Of a stretch of DNA of 64,000 nucleotides, positions 8,838-17,508 are shown piece after piece. The first letter of the stretch is position 1. Each line of letters opens with the position of its first letter. The stretch is taken from NCBI RefSeq assembly GCF_023100805.1, contig NZ_CP095855.1, forward strand, positions 4,753,001-4,817,000. Reading direction: 5' to 3'. This DNA comes from Chitinophaga filiformis (GTDB lineage: Bacteria; Bacteroidota; Bacteroidia; Chitinophagales; Chitinophagaceae). Both the position numbers and the translations under genes were made by a program. A model generated the notes under the pieces. The model saw nothing but the letters and a program-made list of their open reading frames with translations. It searched no databases and was not told the DNA's origin.

Positions 8838-9035
8838 CAGGTATAGTATAATTGGATTAAAAGGTTAACAATGCACGTTGAGGAATCTGCAAACTATTAC
8901 ATTTTTACTAAACAATCTTCAGGATAACGAAATAATTTTTTAGTGTTCACTTAGACATAAAATCATTGCATATTCAGTACGCCAATTGCACATCTCATTT
9001 CTAATACATTCAAACGTTGACGTTTAAACGAACAC

Positions 9036-9067
9036 AAACAAAAATCCCCGGCATTACACCCGGGGAT
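9036..9067 (-). terminator. Terminator of the old yellow enzyme gene
   Basis: Reading the minus strand, ATCCCCGG (9067-9060) pairs with CCGGGGAT (9051-9044) and is followed by TTTTTG. It lies 36 bases after the OYE stop codon. Confidence 0.8.
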
Positions 9068-9102
9068 ATATAATTTAATGACACCAATATTGGAGAGCCG
9101 GT

Positions 9103-10179
9103 TTAATGCCTTGGCTTGGCCCGTTCATATTGCACCGGCCACACAAACGATTCATCTTTCAACTCATGCGCCGCATGCATGGGGAAATACGGATCTCTCA
9201 GATACTCCCTCGCCATGATCACCAGATCAGCTTTCCCTTCCGCGATAATGGACTCTGCCTCAGTTGCCGTAGTTATCAGCCCTACTGCACCGGTCAGTAT
9301 ACCCGTCTCCCTGCGGACATGTTCTGCAAACGGCGTTTGATATAAGGGCCCGACAGTTATTTTCTGATGATGCGCTAATCCTCCTGATGAGGTATCAATA
9401 AGATCTACGCCTTTATCCTTCAGGATGCGTGCCAGTGCTGTCGTGCTTTCCAGGTCCCAGCCGCCATCTGCCCAATCTGTTGCAGAGAGCCGCACAAACA
9501 GGGGATAATCTTCCGGCCATACTTCTCTCACAGCTGCCACTACTTCCAGTACCAGGCGGATCCTGTTCTCAAAGCTGCCGCCATAGTCGTCTGTCCGGTG
9601 ATTGCTGAGCGGTGACAGGAATTGATGAAGCAAATAACCATGCGCCCCATGTAGCTCTATTACTTTAAAACCGGCCTTCAATGCACGTGCAGCGGCCGCT
9701 TTAAAATCTGCTATTACTTTATGAATACCTGCTGTAGTCAATGCGATGGGTTTCCCGTATTTCTCTGAGAAAGGAATGGCACTGGGCGCGTAGATCTCTT
9801 CCCAGCCGCCCTCTGCGGGGGGTACGAGCCTGATACCTTTCCAGGGCACTTCCGTACTTGCCTTTCTGCCCGCATGCGCCAGCTGTATACCAGGCACGGC
9901 ACCATGAGCGGAAAGAAAACCGGTGATCCTTTGCAGATTCGCAATATGCGCGTCGTCCCAGATGCCAAGATCCGCAGGCGATATCCTTCCTTCCGGACTA
10001 ACGGCCGCCGCCTCTGTGATAATAAGTCCGGCCCCTCCTACCGCGCGACTCCCCAGGTGCACTAAGTGCCAGTCATTGGCAAAACCATTCTCTGAGCTGT
10101 ATTCACACATGGGCGAAACGGTAATCCTGTTCCTGAATGTAATATTCCTGATCTGTAAGGGTGAGAAGAGTGCTGCCAT
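9103..10179 (-). CDS. NADPH:flavin oxidoreductase, old yellow enzyme (YqjM/NamA-like)
   Basis: 358 residues, a full-length FMN-binding TIM barrel. It carries the thermophilic-like/YqjM class signatures: SPMCEYSS with C25 and Y27 near the N-terminus, QLAHAGRKAS, and HGAHGYLLHQFLSPLSNHR with the substrate-binding histidine pair. The C-terminal phosphate-binding segment is 'ADLVIMAREYLRDPYFP'. The family reduces the C=C bond of alpha,beta-unsaturated carbonyls and nitro compounds using NADPH in the cytosol. The physiological substrate is usually unknown; detoxification of electrophiles is the common view. It is monocistronic: its own terminator lies downstream and the next gene upstream is separated by about 280 bases. 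Confidence 0.93.
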   Translation of the reverse strand: MAALFSPLQIRNITFRNRITVSPMCEYSSENGFANDWHLVHLGSRAVGGAGLIITEAAAVSPEGRISPADLGIWDDAHIANLQRITGFLSAHGAVPGIQLAHAGRKASTEVPWKGIRLVPPAEGGWEEIYAPSAIPFSEKYGKPIALTTAGIHKVIADFKAAAARALKAGFKVIELHGAHGYLLHQFLSPLSNHRTDDYGGSFENRIRLVLEVVAAVREVWPEDYPLFVRLSATDWADGGWDLESTTALARILKDKGVDLIDTSSGGLAHHQKITVGPLYQTPFAEHVRRETGILTGAVGLITTATEAESIIAEGKADLVIMAREYLRDPYFPMHAAHELKDESFVWPVQYERAKPRH

Positions 10180-10307
10180 TGATCCTGTTATTTTGTTTAC
10201 GTTTATGGGTTAAAAGTTAAGAAATAATGTAACAGGATCAGCAGAATAGTACGCAGGTCATCAAACGTCATTAACAAACCTTTATAGAACTCCGCCAGGA
10301 GTCCCCT

Positions 10308-10338
10308 TGTTTGTAGCCCTGGGTTTTCAATCCGGGGT
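10308..10338. repeat. Dispersed palindromic repeat related to the 77-bp array at 26.5 kb
   Basis: The segment TTTGTAGCCCTGGGTTTTCA and the following ATCCGGGG is a diverged copy of the TTTGTAGCCCCGGGTTTCAA / CCCGGGG core repeated at 26526-26768. It lies in the non-coding gap (10180-10402) between the OYE and cold-shock genes. No gene is visible in the gap. Confidence 0.6.
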
Positions 10339-10402
10339 ATGGGAATTCCCCATTTTATCCCCGGTACATGAATATCACCTCCCGTCTTCGTCAACCACCA
10401 TA

Positions 10403-10433
10403 AAACAAAAACCCCCAGGCTTCGCCTGAGGGT
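10403..10433 (-). terminator. Terminator of the cold-shock gene
   Basis: On the minus strand ACCCTCAGGC-GAA-GCCTGGGGGT is followed by TTTTTGTTTT. It begins about 28 bases after the cspA-like stop codon. Confidence 0.85.
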
Positions 10434-10461
10434 TCATTGCTAAATGTATGAAAAAGCAAGC

Positions 10462-10665
10462 TTAGTCGATACGTCTAACGTTAACGGCATTCATACCTTT
10501 CCTACCTTCCTGCAGCTCAAACTCTACTCTGTCATCTGCCTGGATTTCGTGAATAAGACCGTTCACGTGTACAAAAGTCTCTTTATTGGATTCATCATGC
10601 TTAATGAAGCCAAAGCCTTTTGTCTCGTTGAAGAACTTTACAGTTCCCTGGAATTTTGTGTTCAT
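10462..10665 (-). CDS. Cold-shock domain protein (CspA family)
   Basis: 67 residues from the ATG at 10665 (MNTKFQGTVKFF). The RNA-binding motifs are intact: RNP1 KGFGFIKHD and RNP2 TFVHVNGL. The C-terminal part is 'GMNAVNVRRID'. The protein binds single-stranded RNA/DNA and melts RNA structure, mainly after cold shock or in fast growth. A longer in-frame start at 10707 would add 14 residues (MSYLQPLQIFQIVQ) that are not part of the Csp fold; I reject it. The AT-rich region up to 10955 separates it from the divergent desaturase gene and probably holds a long 5' untranslated leader, as is typical for csp genes. Confidence 0.95.
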   Translation of the reverse strand: MNTKFQGTVKFFNETKGFGFIKHDESNKETFVHVNGLIHEIQADDRVEFELQEGRKGMNAVNVRRID

Positions 10666-10955
10666 TTGTACTATTTGAAAAATTTGTAAAGGTTGAAGGT
10701 AACTCATAAAACCTACTGTACCAAATAAAACTCATTCTCTTTCAATATTTTCTCATATTGTTCACAATTATAAGATTAACATATTTATAACATTTTTATA
10801 TATCAATCCTTATATGTACATTGTGCATATGCAATACGGGGATGCGACTTTTTTTGAACTTGATTCCGCTCTTTCTTCTTCTGTTTTATCGTCAATTGCC
10901 AACATTTATTACCTACAACTGATCGCGAACTAAATTTTTTCTTTTAAAATCTTTT

Positions 10956-12044
10956 ATGGCCAAAGTTACATTCAACAACAAGAAAGCACTCTTTTTTCAA
11001 TCGCTCAAAGCTGCTGTGGAAGAGTACTTTAAGGAAAACAACATTAAAAAGACAGGGAACAGGCATCTGTATATAAAGACAATCGTGCTCATCCCACTGG
11101 CGGTACTAATCTATCTCTCCCTGCTGATATTTCCAATGGCGGCACTGCCCGGTATCGCGCTATCGGCAATACTGGGGTTCGTTCTTGCCTGTATAGGTTT
11201 TAATGTCATGCATGATGCCTGCCACGGCAGTTACTCGGAAAACTCAACAGTCAACGATATCCTGGGCCTTACCTTAAACGCCCTGGGAGGAAATGCTTTT
11301 ATCTGGAAACAGAAACATAACATCATCCATCACACCTATACAAATGTGGACGGGATGGACGATGACATCGCGAAGAGCCCGCTGATGCGTCAATGCAGCA
11401 CCCAGACATGGACGCCGGCACACCGTGTACAGCATATCTACGTCGTAGCAATTTATGCGATCTCTTCCTTTGCTTGGGTGTTTATCATGGATTTTGTCAA
11501 ATATCTTAGCCGCAAAGTATATAGAACACCATTGCAACCCATGAAGATGAAAGATCATCTCACGTTCTGGGCCAGTAAGGCATTGTATCTTGTATTCTAC
11601 GTAGCGCTTCCCGTTGCCCTCCTCGGCTGGCAGGCCTGGCTGATAGGATTTACCGCTATGCACGTAGTAATGGGCTTTACGCTGGCCATCGTTTTCCAGC
11701 TGGCACACGTAGTGGAAGAAACTAATTTCGAAGCCGTGGGTGACGAAACGAAAGTCATTGAGAATGAATGGGCTATCCACCAGATCAATACTACCTCCAA
11801 TTTTGCACCGGGTAATAAGATCATCTCCTGGTTTGTCGGCGGACTAAACTACCAGGTGGAACACCACCTGTTTCCCCGCATCAGCCATGTGCATTACCCA
11901 CAGATCAGTAAGATCGTGGCTGCCAAGTGCGCGGAGTTCAATGTGCAGTACAACTGTCTGCCTACTATGATGTCGGCCGTCCGTTCCCACTTCCGCTTTA
12001 TGCGCGATCTGGGAAGAAAACCGGTTCCGGCAATAGCTGGTTGA
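10956..12044 (+). CDS. Membrane fatty acid desaturase (acyl-lipid/acyl-CoA type)
   Basis: 362 residues with four or more hydrophobic stretches (about 43-92 and 165-240). It has the three histidine boxes of membrane di-iron desaturases: HDACH at 86-90, HNIIHH at 121-126 and QVEHH at 300-304. The Gln in the third box (QVEHHLFP) is typical of the delta-5/delta-6-like group, though no cytochrome b5 domain is fused. It would introduce a cis double bond into membrane acyl chains, using O2 and electrons from a ferredoxin or cytochrome. It is divergent from a cold-shock gene; a shared cold response is a reasonable inference but no operator was identified. A bidirectional terminator follows. Confidence 0.92.
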   Translation: MAKVTFNNKKALFFQSLKAAVEEYFKENNIKKTGNRHLYIKTIVLIPLAVLIYLSLLIFPMAALPGIALSAILGFVLACIGFNVMHDACHGSYSENSTVNDILGLTLNALGGNAFIWKQKHNIIHHTYTNVDGMDDDIAKSPLMRQCSTQTWTPAHRVQHIYVVAIYAISSFAWVFIMDFVKYLSRKVYRTPLQPMKMKDHLTFWASKALYLVFYVALPVALLGWQAWLIGFTAMHVVMGFTLAIVFQLAHVVEETNFEAVGDETKVIENEWAIHQINTTSNFAPGNKIISWFVGGLNYQVEHHLFPRISHVHYPQISKIVAAKCAEFNVQYNCLPTMMSAVRSHFRFMRDLGRKPVPAIAG

Positions 12045-12100
12045 CAAGGTCAAGTAATTGAAAAATAGTTGCTTGACTGTATCAAGTAACTGGCAAAAAT

Positions 12101-12134
12101 AAAGCCCGGCAGTCTTTAAAGGCTGCCGGGCTTT
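12101..12134. terminator. Bidirectional terminator between convergent genes
   Basis: AAAGCCCGGCAG (12101-12112) and CTGCCGGGCTTT (12123-12134) form a perfect 12-bp stem. The A-run on one side and T-run on the other let it act for the desaturase (+) and for the end of the B12 operon (-). Confidence 0.85.
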
Positions 12135-12154
12135 ACTATCTAATGTTTTCAGAC

Positions 12155-13318
12155 CTACATTGTAGCCTTGTTAATCTCGGTAAATAGCTGACGGAAACAC
12201 TTCGTCTGCGTATGCACCGTATCTGCAGGTTTACCGTCTTCACGGGGCCTTGGCTGTTTCCTGCCGTAATATTCGTCCATGAAGTCTTCCGCTCCCGACC
12301 ATACAGTCTGCATCATTCCCTGGTACCTGTCTTTCATGATCGGTGTAGCCGACGCACGGAATTCCAGCATATCCTTCACTTGTTGGGTGGCAAATTCCGG
12401 CTTCCTCCAGGGACAGGTGATCACCTTCAAGCCCTTCATCGCGAAATATACCGGCGTTTTATCCGGACGGTCGTAATGCCAGTCGCAGATCGTCACATCT
12501 TTAGGGATCAGGTCAACAGCGCGATAGGTATTGTTCAAACTACCTTCCCACATACCAATACCAGTGGTTTTACCATCTATAAGCCGATCGCCCCATATCC
12601 ATAAATCCCTGCCCTTTTCTGCCAGGTGATTGCGCAACAGGCTCACCTCTCCTGCGAATAATTCCGCCTTGTCGCGGCCGCCACAACGGGGACACTTCGC
12701 TTCTCCTATATAGAATACCTCATCCATCCCCGCATGGAAAGCTGTGCTCTCAAACGCATCGCACAGCTCATCTACCAGCTTGAATACCACGTCGTGCACT
12801 TCGGGGTGCAGCGGACAATAACTCTTACAATACAGCCCGTCTGCATTAGGCCATTCGTATTTCTCCGGCATCTTCACCCAGGGCGTTTCGTCAAACTGGG
12901 GGAACTTCGTCAGCAGGTTGTGCGTCTGACCAGCCCAGGATTGATGCCCCAGCAGGTTCAGTTGCGGAATGAGATTGATCTTGTTCTGACGGCATACCTG
13001 CACCAGCTTCTTGATATCGGCTTTGGATAAGGCCACGGGGTCCCTCAGCTCAGGAAAACTTTCGTACTCATAGTTGTAGTCCACCCGTAGTATCAGGGTG
13101 TTGACCTTACGGGTTACCAGTTCTTCCCTGATAAATTTGATAAAGTCATCGAGTGCGGGCTTTCTCGGCGCTCCGATACAAAAGCCCCTTACGGGCATAA
13201 TACTGTCAGGTACAGGCGCCTGTGTAGCGGTTGTCCTGCTGCCAGACCTGAATGCAGTCAGTACCGCCGCCAGCGCACAAAGCAGGAGCACATTTCTCAT
13301 AAATGTGGCATTAAGCAT
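12155..13318 (-). CDS. Exported GH20-like (beta-N-acetylhexosaminidase family) TIM-barrel protein
   Basis: About 387 residues from the ATG at 13318 (MLNATFMRNVLLLCALAAVLTAF gives an export signal); an ATG at 13300 is equally possible. The barrel resembles the GH20 catalytic domain: a 'NLLGHQSW' strand and 'FHAGMDEVFYIG', which matches the GH20 H-x-G-x-D-E acid/base motif. The preceding GH20b domain is absent. Cysteines in 'CPRCGG' could bind a metal or form a disulfide. GH20 enzymes cleave terminal N-acetylhexosamine, but similar single-domain proteins in this family are uncharacterised. It starts 93 bases after the last clear B12-operon gene on the same strand and may be part of that transcript. 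An in-frame extension to 13396 lacks a signal peptide at its start and is rejected. Confidence 0.75.
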   Translation of the reverse strand: MLNATFMRNVLLLCALAAVLTAFRSGSRTTATQAPVPDSIMPVRGFCIGAPRKPALDDFIKFIREELVTRKVNTLILRVDYNYEYESFPELRDPVALSKADIKKLVQVCRQNKINLIPQLNLLGHQSWAGQTHNLLTKFPQFDETPWVKMPEKYEWPNADGLYCKSYCPLHPEVHDVVFKLVDELCDAFESTAFHAGMDEVFYIGEAKCPRCGGRDKAELFAGEVSLLRNHLAEKGRDLWIWGDRLIDGKTTGIGMWEGSLNNTYRAVDLIPKDVTICDWHYDRPDKTPVYFAMKGLKVITCPWRKPEFATQQVKDMLEFRASATPIMKDRYQGMMQTVWSGAEDFMDEYYGRKQPRPREDGKPADTVHTQTKCFRQLFTEINKATM

Positions 13319-13410
13319 GGAATTGAATTTAGAACGTGAACATGAATAATGGAAAGGGCCGTCCGCCTTCAGCGAACAGCCCTTGTAAAATAACAAAAAT
13401 TAGCAGCAAA

Positions 13411-14322
13411 TTATTTCATATTCAGATCAACGGCACCTCTTATTTCTGTTGACACCTCTCCTACCGCCGGGTCGCCTTTGTCCTGCTGTCCTGTATAGAC
13501 CTTTACGAAATCAATGGCCGGCAACGTAACCGTCTCTCCATTGCTGTTCACGGCCCAGGATATATCAAATGAGTTGTACAGGTTAGTAGCATAAGGATCT
13601 TTAACTGCATCCGTTCCCCAGTTGTCCGCATAGCCCCAGGCAAAGCCTGTATTCACATAAGTGCTTGTCCCTGGCAATACACCGGAAGTGCTTTTCAGCA
13701 ATGTTCCCTCAAACGAGATAGAATCCTGGTTAGCTGCAAACAGAGGATAATATGAATGATTATGGAAACTATTGATCAGCACTGCACCGGAACGCCCCTG
13801 GCTATCTTTCCAGGGCACGTCTTTCACGCCTCCGGGGTTGTAATAAGTCACCCTGTAGTGCTTGATAGTAGTGGCGGCGCCATATTCGCTACCAGCCAGC
13901 TCATACCACGCATCATCGGGCCGTCCGTTCCTGTTCTCATCCCTGCTCACCATTACAATACCAGGTTCGGACAACTCCACAGGCGGTTTCACCGGATTAC
14001 CATAAATAGCCAGATCAGCGCCATTTTTATTGAGGATAGAATGATCGAATCCGAATACCACATACCCGCCAAATGCGCCCAAATGCAGCACTTCCGTCGT
14101 TCCACCAACGATCTTCCGGGCCCCCGCCGGCGTACCAATGCTTTCATTTACAAACTGTCCGGGTGCAGGCTGATAATCAAACACCGCACTGATATACGGA
14201 CTGCTGCTATCGGTAACAGGCCTGATACCGTTATCCCCCGGTTCCGCTGTTTCGTCCTTAGAACATCCCATCATCACTGCTGCCAGCAGCCCCGTTGTAA
14301 TAATCATTCTGTTAAAACGCAT
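13411..14322 (-). CDS. Surface lipoprotein of the B12 uptake operon, unknown function
   Basis: 303 residues with a lipoprotein signal (GLLAAVMMGCSKDE, Cys20). The rest is a beta-rich domain with motifs 'HLGAFGGYVVFGFDHSI', 'VMVSRDENRNGRPDDAWYELAGSEYG' and 'YADNWGTDA'. I recognise this type as a 'cell surface protein' that recurs in Bacteroidota cobalamin loci, with no proven reaction. The 'DENRNGRPDDAWYE' segment looks like a calcium-binding loop. The gene lies 19 bases after the propeller gene in the same direction, so it should be controlled by the cobalamin riboswitch upstream. A role in binding or processing cobalamin at the cell surface is inferred from context. Confidence 0.75.
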   Translation of the reverse strand: MRFNRMIITTGLLAAVMMGCSKDETAEPGDNGIRPVTDSSSPYISAVFDYQPAPGQFVNESIGTPAGARKIVGGTTEVLHLGAFGGYVVFGFDHSILNKNGADLAIYGNPVKPPVELSEPGIVMVSRDENRNGRPDDAWYELAGSEYGAATTIKHYRVTYYNPGGVKDVPWKDSQGRSGAVLINSFHNHSYYPLFAANQDSISFEGTLLKSTSGVLPGTSTYVNTGFAWGYADNWGTDAVKDPYATNLYNSFDISWAVNSNGETVTLPAIDFVKVYTGQQDKGDPAVGEVSTEIRGAVDLNMK

Positions 14323-14341
14323 AAGTAATCTGGTTTACTGG

Positions 14342-15469
14342 TTAATTCCGTACAAAAGCAAAATGCCCCGGAATATCTCCCGTGGTCACACTCCATTTCT
14401 TTTTGCCCGCCGGGCTGAAACAATATAATGTACCCGGCAGCAGGTTGTCTTTCGCGTCCGTTACATAGATCTCTTTAGTGGTAGGGTCGACGGCTATACC
14501 GGATGGTGTTGTTATCTGCGCATCCGTTCCATCTGTAATGAACCGGTTCGTCAGGATATGTTCATTCTTAATATCAACAATACCATAGCTGATGGTATTC
14601 TTATTCGTTATATAACTCCACTCCACGCCGTAAACATAGGCGCTGTCGCCCGATATCCAAAGATCGCTGACCGCCAGCTGCAGAGAGTCTTTTACAATAT
14701 CGAGCTGTGTATTGATGACATACAGCTTTGAATGCAGGTCGTAATAGTCGCCCCGGGAGGTCACATAGATATCGCCATATCTATCCGCCTTTACATGGTG
14801 CAGGTTCACGGCTACATCTATACGTTTTGTCTCTTTGAAAGTCTGCATATCTATCACCGACAGGCTGCGTTCAAAGTTCCCCGGACTATATCCCCCGGAA
14901 TTGGCTACATACAGCTTATCGCCAGATATGGCCATCTCCTCCGGCTGCCGGCCCACACCGGCAGTGCGTATCACCTGTAAGGTGGCCGTGTCCACTTCCG
15001 CTACATAGCCATTCACACCGGAAGTGCCGCCAGCCGTGGTAGCATAAGAGCTGACATAAGCCTTTCCCTTGTAAAAAGTAATATACCGGCACGATGGCAC
15101 ATTGATCTGCCCGATACGTTTGGCCGTGTGTACATCCATTACTTCCACCTTGTCAGACATGGCGATCACCGCATATAGCCTGCCACCGTAGATCTTGAGA
15201 TCGTTCCCCACATCCCCCAATTCCTTCGTTGCTCCGGGATTGATAGTACTGTAAATATTACTGCTGTAAATACCCGTACCGCTATTATAATAATCAAGCG
15301 TAGCCAGGTTCATACCCATATTGCCCTCATTCAGCAGGTAAAAACCATTGCGCAGGCTGTCTGCACCCACATGAGTATCATCACCCGGTACGACAGTGGC
15401 GCCCTTGCGACAAGCAGCAAGCCCCGTCAGCAATCCACACACAAGCAGCAATGATCTGTAAAAACGCAT
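14342..15469 (-). CDS. YncE/BtuG-like beta-propeller lipoprotein (second of two)
   Basis: 375 residues with a lipoprotein signal (LLTGLAACRKG, Cys20). Repeated blade motifs follow: 'GRLYAVIAMSDKVEVMDVHTAKRIG', 'GKAYVSSYA', 'DKLYVANSGG', 'GDIYVTSRGDYYD' and 'GIAVDPTTKEIYVTDA'. These mark a seven-bladed YVTN/DUF5074-type propeller. In Bacteroides, BtuG is a surface propeller lipoprotein that binds cobalamin very tightly and caps BtuB. This gene is directly downstream of a BtuB-like receptor (4-base gap) and in the same riboswitch-controlled operon, so a BtuG-like cobalamin-capture role is likely. The operon has a second propeller upstream of btuB, so the two may divide the job or bind different corrinoids. 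Confidence 0.82.
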   Translation of the reverse strand: MRFYRSLLLVCGLLTGLAACRKGATVVPGDDTHVGADSLRNGFYLLNEGNMGMNLATLDYYNSGTGIYSSNIYSTINPGATKELGDVGNDLKIYGGRLYAVIAMSDKVEVMDVHTAKRIGQINVPSCRYITFYKGKAYVSSYATTAGGTSGVNGYVAEVDTATLQVIRTAGVGRQPEEMAISGDKLYVANSGGYSPGNFERSLSVIDMQTFKETKRIDVAVNLHHVKADRYGDIYVTSRGDYYDLHSKLYVINTQLDIVKDSLQLAVSDLWISGDSAYVYGVEWSYITNKNTISYGIVDIKNEHILTNRFITDGTDAQITTPSGIAVDPTTKEIYVTDAKDNLLPGTLYCFSPAGKKKWSVTTGDIPGHFAFVRN

Positions 15470-15472
15470 AGG

Positions 15473-17491
15473 CTAAAAATTTATACTGGCAGTAAGACGA
15501 TAATAACGACCCGGCATTGGGTAGTTGATTACAACATCATAGTACTGGTTGAATATATTGTTCAATTCCCCTGTCAGCTTCAGCAGCTTGCCGCCAAACA
15601 ATAAACTGGTTGTGACCGACACATCGCTGGTATACCAGGGTTCCATGTAATATAGCGGAATATTGGTATTCAGGAAATATCTTTCCCCCACATAAATAAA
15701 ACTGTAGTTTACGTCCCACCTGTTCCAGGAGGCATGGGCCACAAACGATCCGCTATGTACCGGGATATATGCGATCTGGTCCTTGTAATTGACCTCCGCC
15801 GGATTGCTCATGTCCATGGCCTTTTGGTAGGTATACTTCAGGGAAAAGTCTGTCTTCACGGCCCGCAGCAATACGGGCGACAACTGCACGTTGGCGTCAA
15901 TGCCATAAATGTCCACCGAGCCGATATTCTGCATCATCCACTGGAAATTGCGCCCCGGAGCAGCCACGATCTTGTCCTTTACGTGCGTGTAATACGCGTC
16001 TGCCTGCAGGGAAAGGAACTGCAGGAAGCCTTCCCTGTTCCTGGCATATCCTGCCCCGATATTATACTGTTTAGCATATTCCGGCCTTAACGCAGGGTTT
16101 CCCACCGTACTATAATACATGTCATTAAAGGTCGGCATCCGGAAACTGTTCTTATAAAAAGCCCTGAGCTTCAGGTCTTCTCCCCCGAAGGGCTGCCAGG
16201 ACGCTAATATTGTAGGGGTAAACCGATGAAAATCCCTGCCCGCTGTATACGCTTTGGTGCGCTCATTCACGATAGTGGCCAACAGGTTTCCCTGCAGCGC
16301 AACCGGTCCAAGGCGTAGCTGTGTAGCCGCCGCTGCCAGTGTGCTGTAACGGGTGGGAATTGCAAAATGATCGAGATTCACTGCCGTCATTTCATTCACC
16401 TGGAAATCGGCCGATAAAGCCACATCCCAGAAAGAAGTAAGCCGATACTGGTTGGCGGAAGAAATGTAATATTCTTTCTGCTGATACCGGTTCATCAGCG
16501 GGCCATCCACTGTAACGATCGCCGTATCCAGGTAGCGGACATAATCATACATGAACTTCGCGTTCAGCAGCATGGTATACCGCTTCCCGAATTGCTTCCT
16601 GTAAGATGATTGTATGAAAAAGTTCCTGTCCCACTGATGCTGTCCGTTAAGGAACTTATTACTGACAATAGCGCCTGGCAATCCGCGTGTAGAATTATAA
16701 TAATACACCTTTGCCTGCCAGCTGCTGCTGTCCCTCAATTGCCCAAACAATCCTGCTTCCACGCGGGCAGCATCGATCGCGGCATTCTCCCTGACAGCAG
16801 TGGTATCGTAGGTGCCATTGGTGTACCTGAACTTATAACGGCCATTGCCATGCAGCCATTCACTGCTTACTGCGGCCGATAAGCGCTCAGACAGGCGTTG
16901 CTCCAGTCTCACAGACGGATTCACCAGTCCAAAAGAGCCTGTTTTAAACGCCACTTTTCCATGGGTCTTTTCACCCTCCCCGAACACCGGCTTACGGGAT
17001 TGCAGGTAAATGGCCGAAGCTGCGGCAAATCCTTTCGCCGGCTGCAGCAGCACTCCTTTCTGCGCGTTATAGAGATCTATCTGTTCTATATTATCCAAAG
17101 AAAACCTACCCAGGTCCACGGTTCCGTTCTGTGCATTGCCCAGCTGGATACCGTCGTAAAACACACCGGTATGATTGGTGCCCATACTGCGCACATTCAG
17201 AGTTTTTAATCCACCTAATCCGCCATAGTCCTTCAGCTGCACCCCGGAAAAGAAACGTACCGCATCGGCAACGGAAAGACTGTTCATCTTTTCCAGCGCA
17301 ATGCCACTTAACGTCTGTACCGGCGATACGGGGTTACTCCTGTCAGAGAAGATGGTCACGCCCTGTAGCATCCTGGCGGCTGCAGAATCTTTCGCAGGCA
17401 GCGCCACTTTATCTTGTGCATGCAGTCTGTAGTGAGCTGCGATGCACAGGATAAAAAGAAATACGGATCGTATGTAGTGGCGATTGTCCAA
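15473..17491 (-). CDS. btuB: TonB-dependent vitamin B12 receptor (BtuB-like)
   Basis: 672 residues. It starts with a signal peptide (SVFLFILCIAAHYRLHAQ), then a plug domain (about 40-160) with 'LSVADAVRFFSGVQLKDYGGLGGLKTLNVR' features, and ends in a beta-barrel with the C-terminal aromatic 'RYYRLTASINF'. The 'DVVINYPMPGRYYRLTAS' ending is typical of BtuB/vitamin B12 receptors in Bacteroidota. It imports cobalamin across the outer membrane using TonB-ExbBD energy. The operon context makes the substrate call firm: a cobalamin riboswitch upstream and propeller lipoproteins on both sides (18 and 4 bases away). No inner-membrane BtuCDF genes are in the window. Confidence 0.9.
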   Translation of the reverse strand: MDNRHYIRSVFLFILCIAAHYRLHAQDKVALPAKDSAAARMLQGVTIFSDRSNPVSPVQTLSGIALEKMNSLSVADAVRFFSGVQLKDYGGLGGLKTLNVRSMGTNHTGVFYDGIQLGNAQNGTVDLGRFSLDNIEQIDLYNAQKGVLLQPAKGFAAASAIYLQSRKPVFGEGEKTHGKVAFKTGSFGLVNPSVRLEQRLSERLSAAVSSEWLHGNGRYKFRYTNGTYDTTAVRENAAIDAARVEAGLFGQLRDSSSWQAKVYYYNSTRGLPGAIVSNKFLNGQHQWDRNFFIQSSYRKQFGKRYTMLLNAKFMYDYVRYLDTAIVTVDGPLMNRYQQKEYYISSANQYRLTSFWDVALSADFQVNEMTAVNLDHFAIPTRYSTLAAAATQLRLGPVALQGNLLATIVNERTKAYTAGRDFHRFTPTILASWQPFGGEDLKLRAFYKNSFRMPTFNDMYYSTVGNPALRPEYAKQYNIGAGYARNREGFLQFLSLQADAYYTHVKDKIVAAPGRNFQWMMQNIGSVDIYGIDANVQLSPVLLRAVKTDFSLKYTYQKAMDMSNPAEVNYKDQIAYIPVHSGSFVAHASWNRWDVNYSFIYVGERYFLNTNIPLYYMEPWYTSDVSVTTSLLFGGKLLKLTGELNNIFNQYYDVVINYPMPGRYYRLTASINF

Positions 17492-17508
17492 ATGTGTCTC
17501 AAAATGGA

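Noticed and set aside
10666..10707. 14-residue N-terminal extension of the cold-shock protein
   Set aside because: The Csp fold starts at MNTKFQGTVKFF; the extension lies in the AT-rich leader.
13319..13396. Longer start for the GH20-like protein
   Set aside because: It would place residues without signal character before the clear export signal at 13318/13300.
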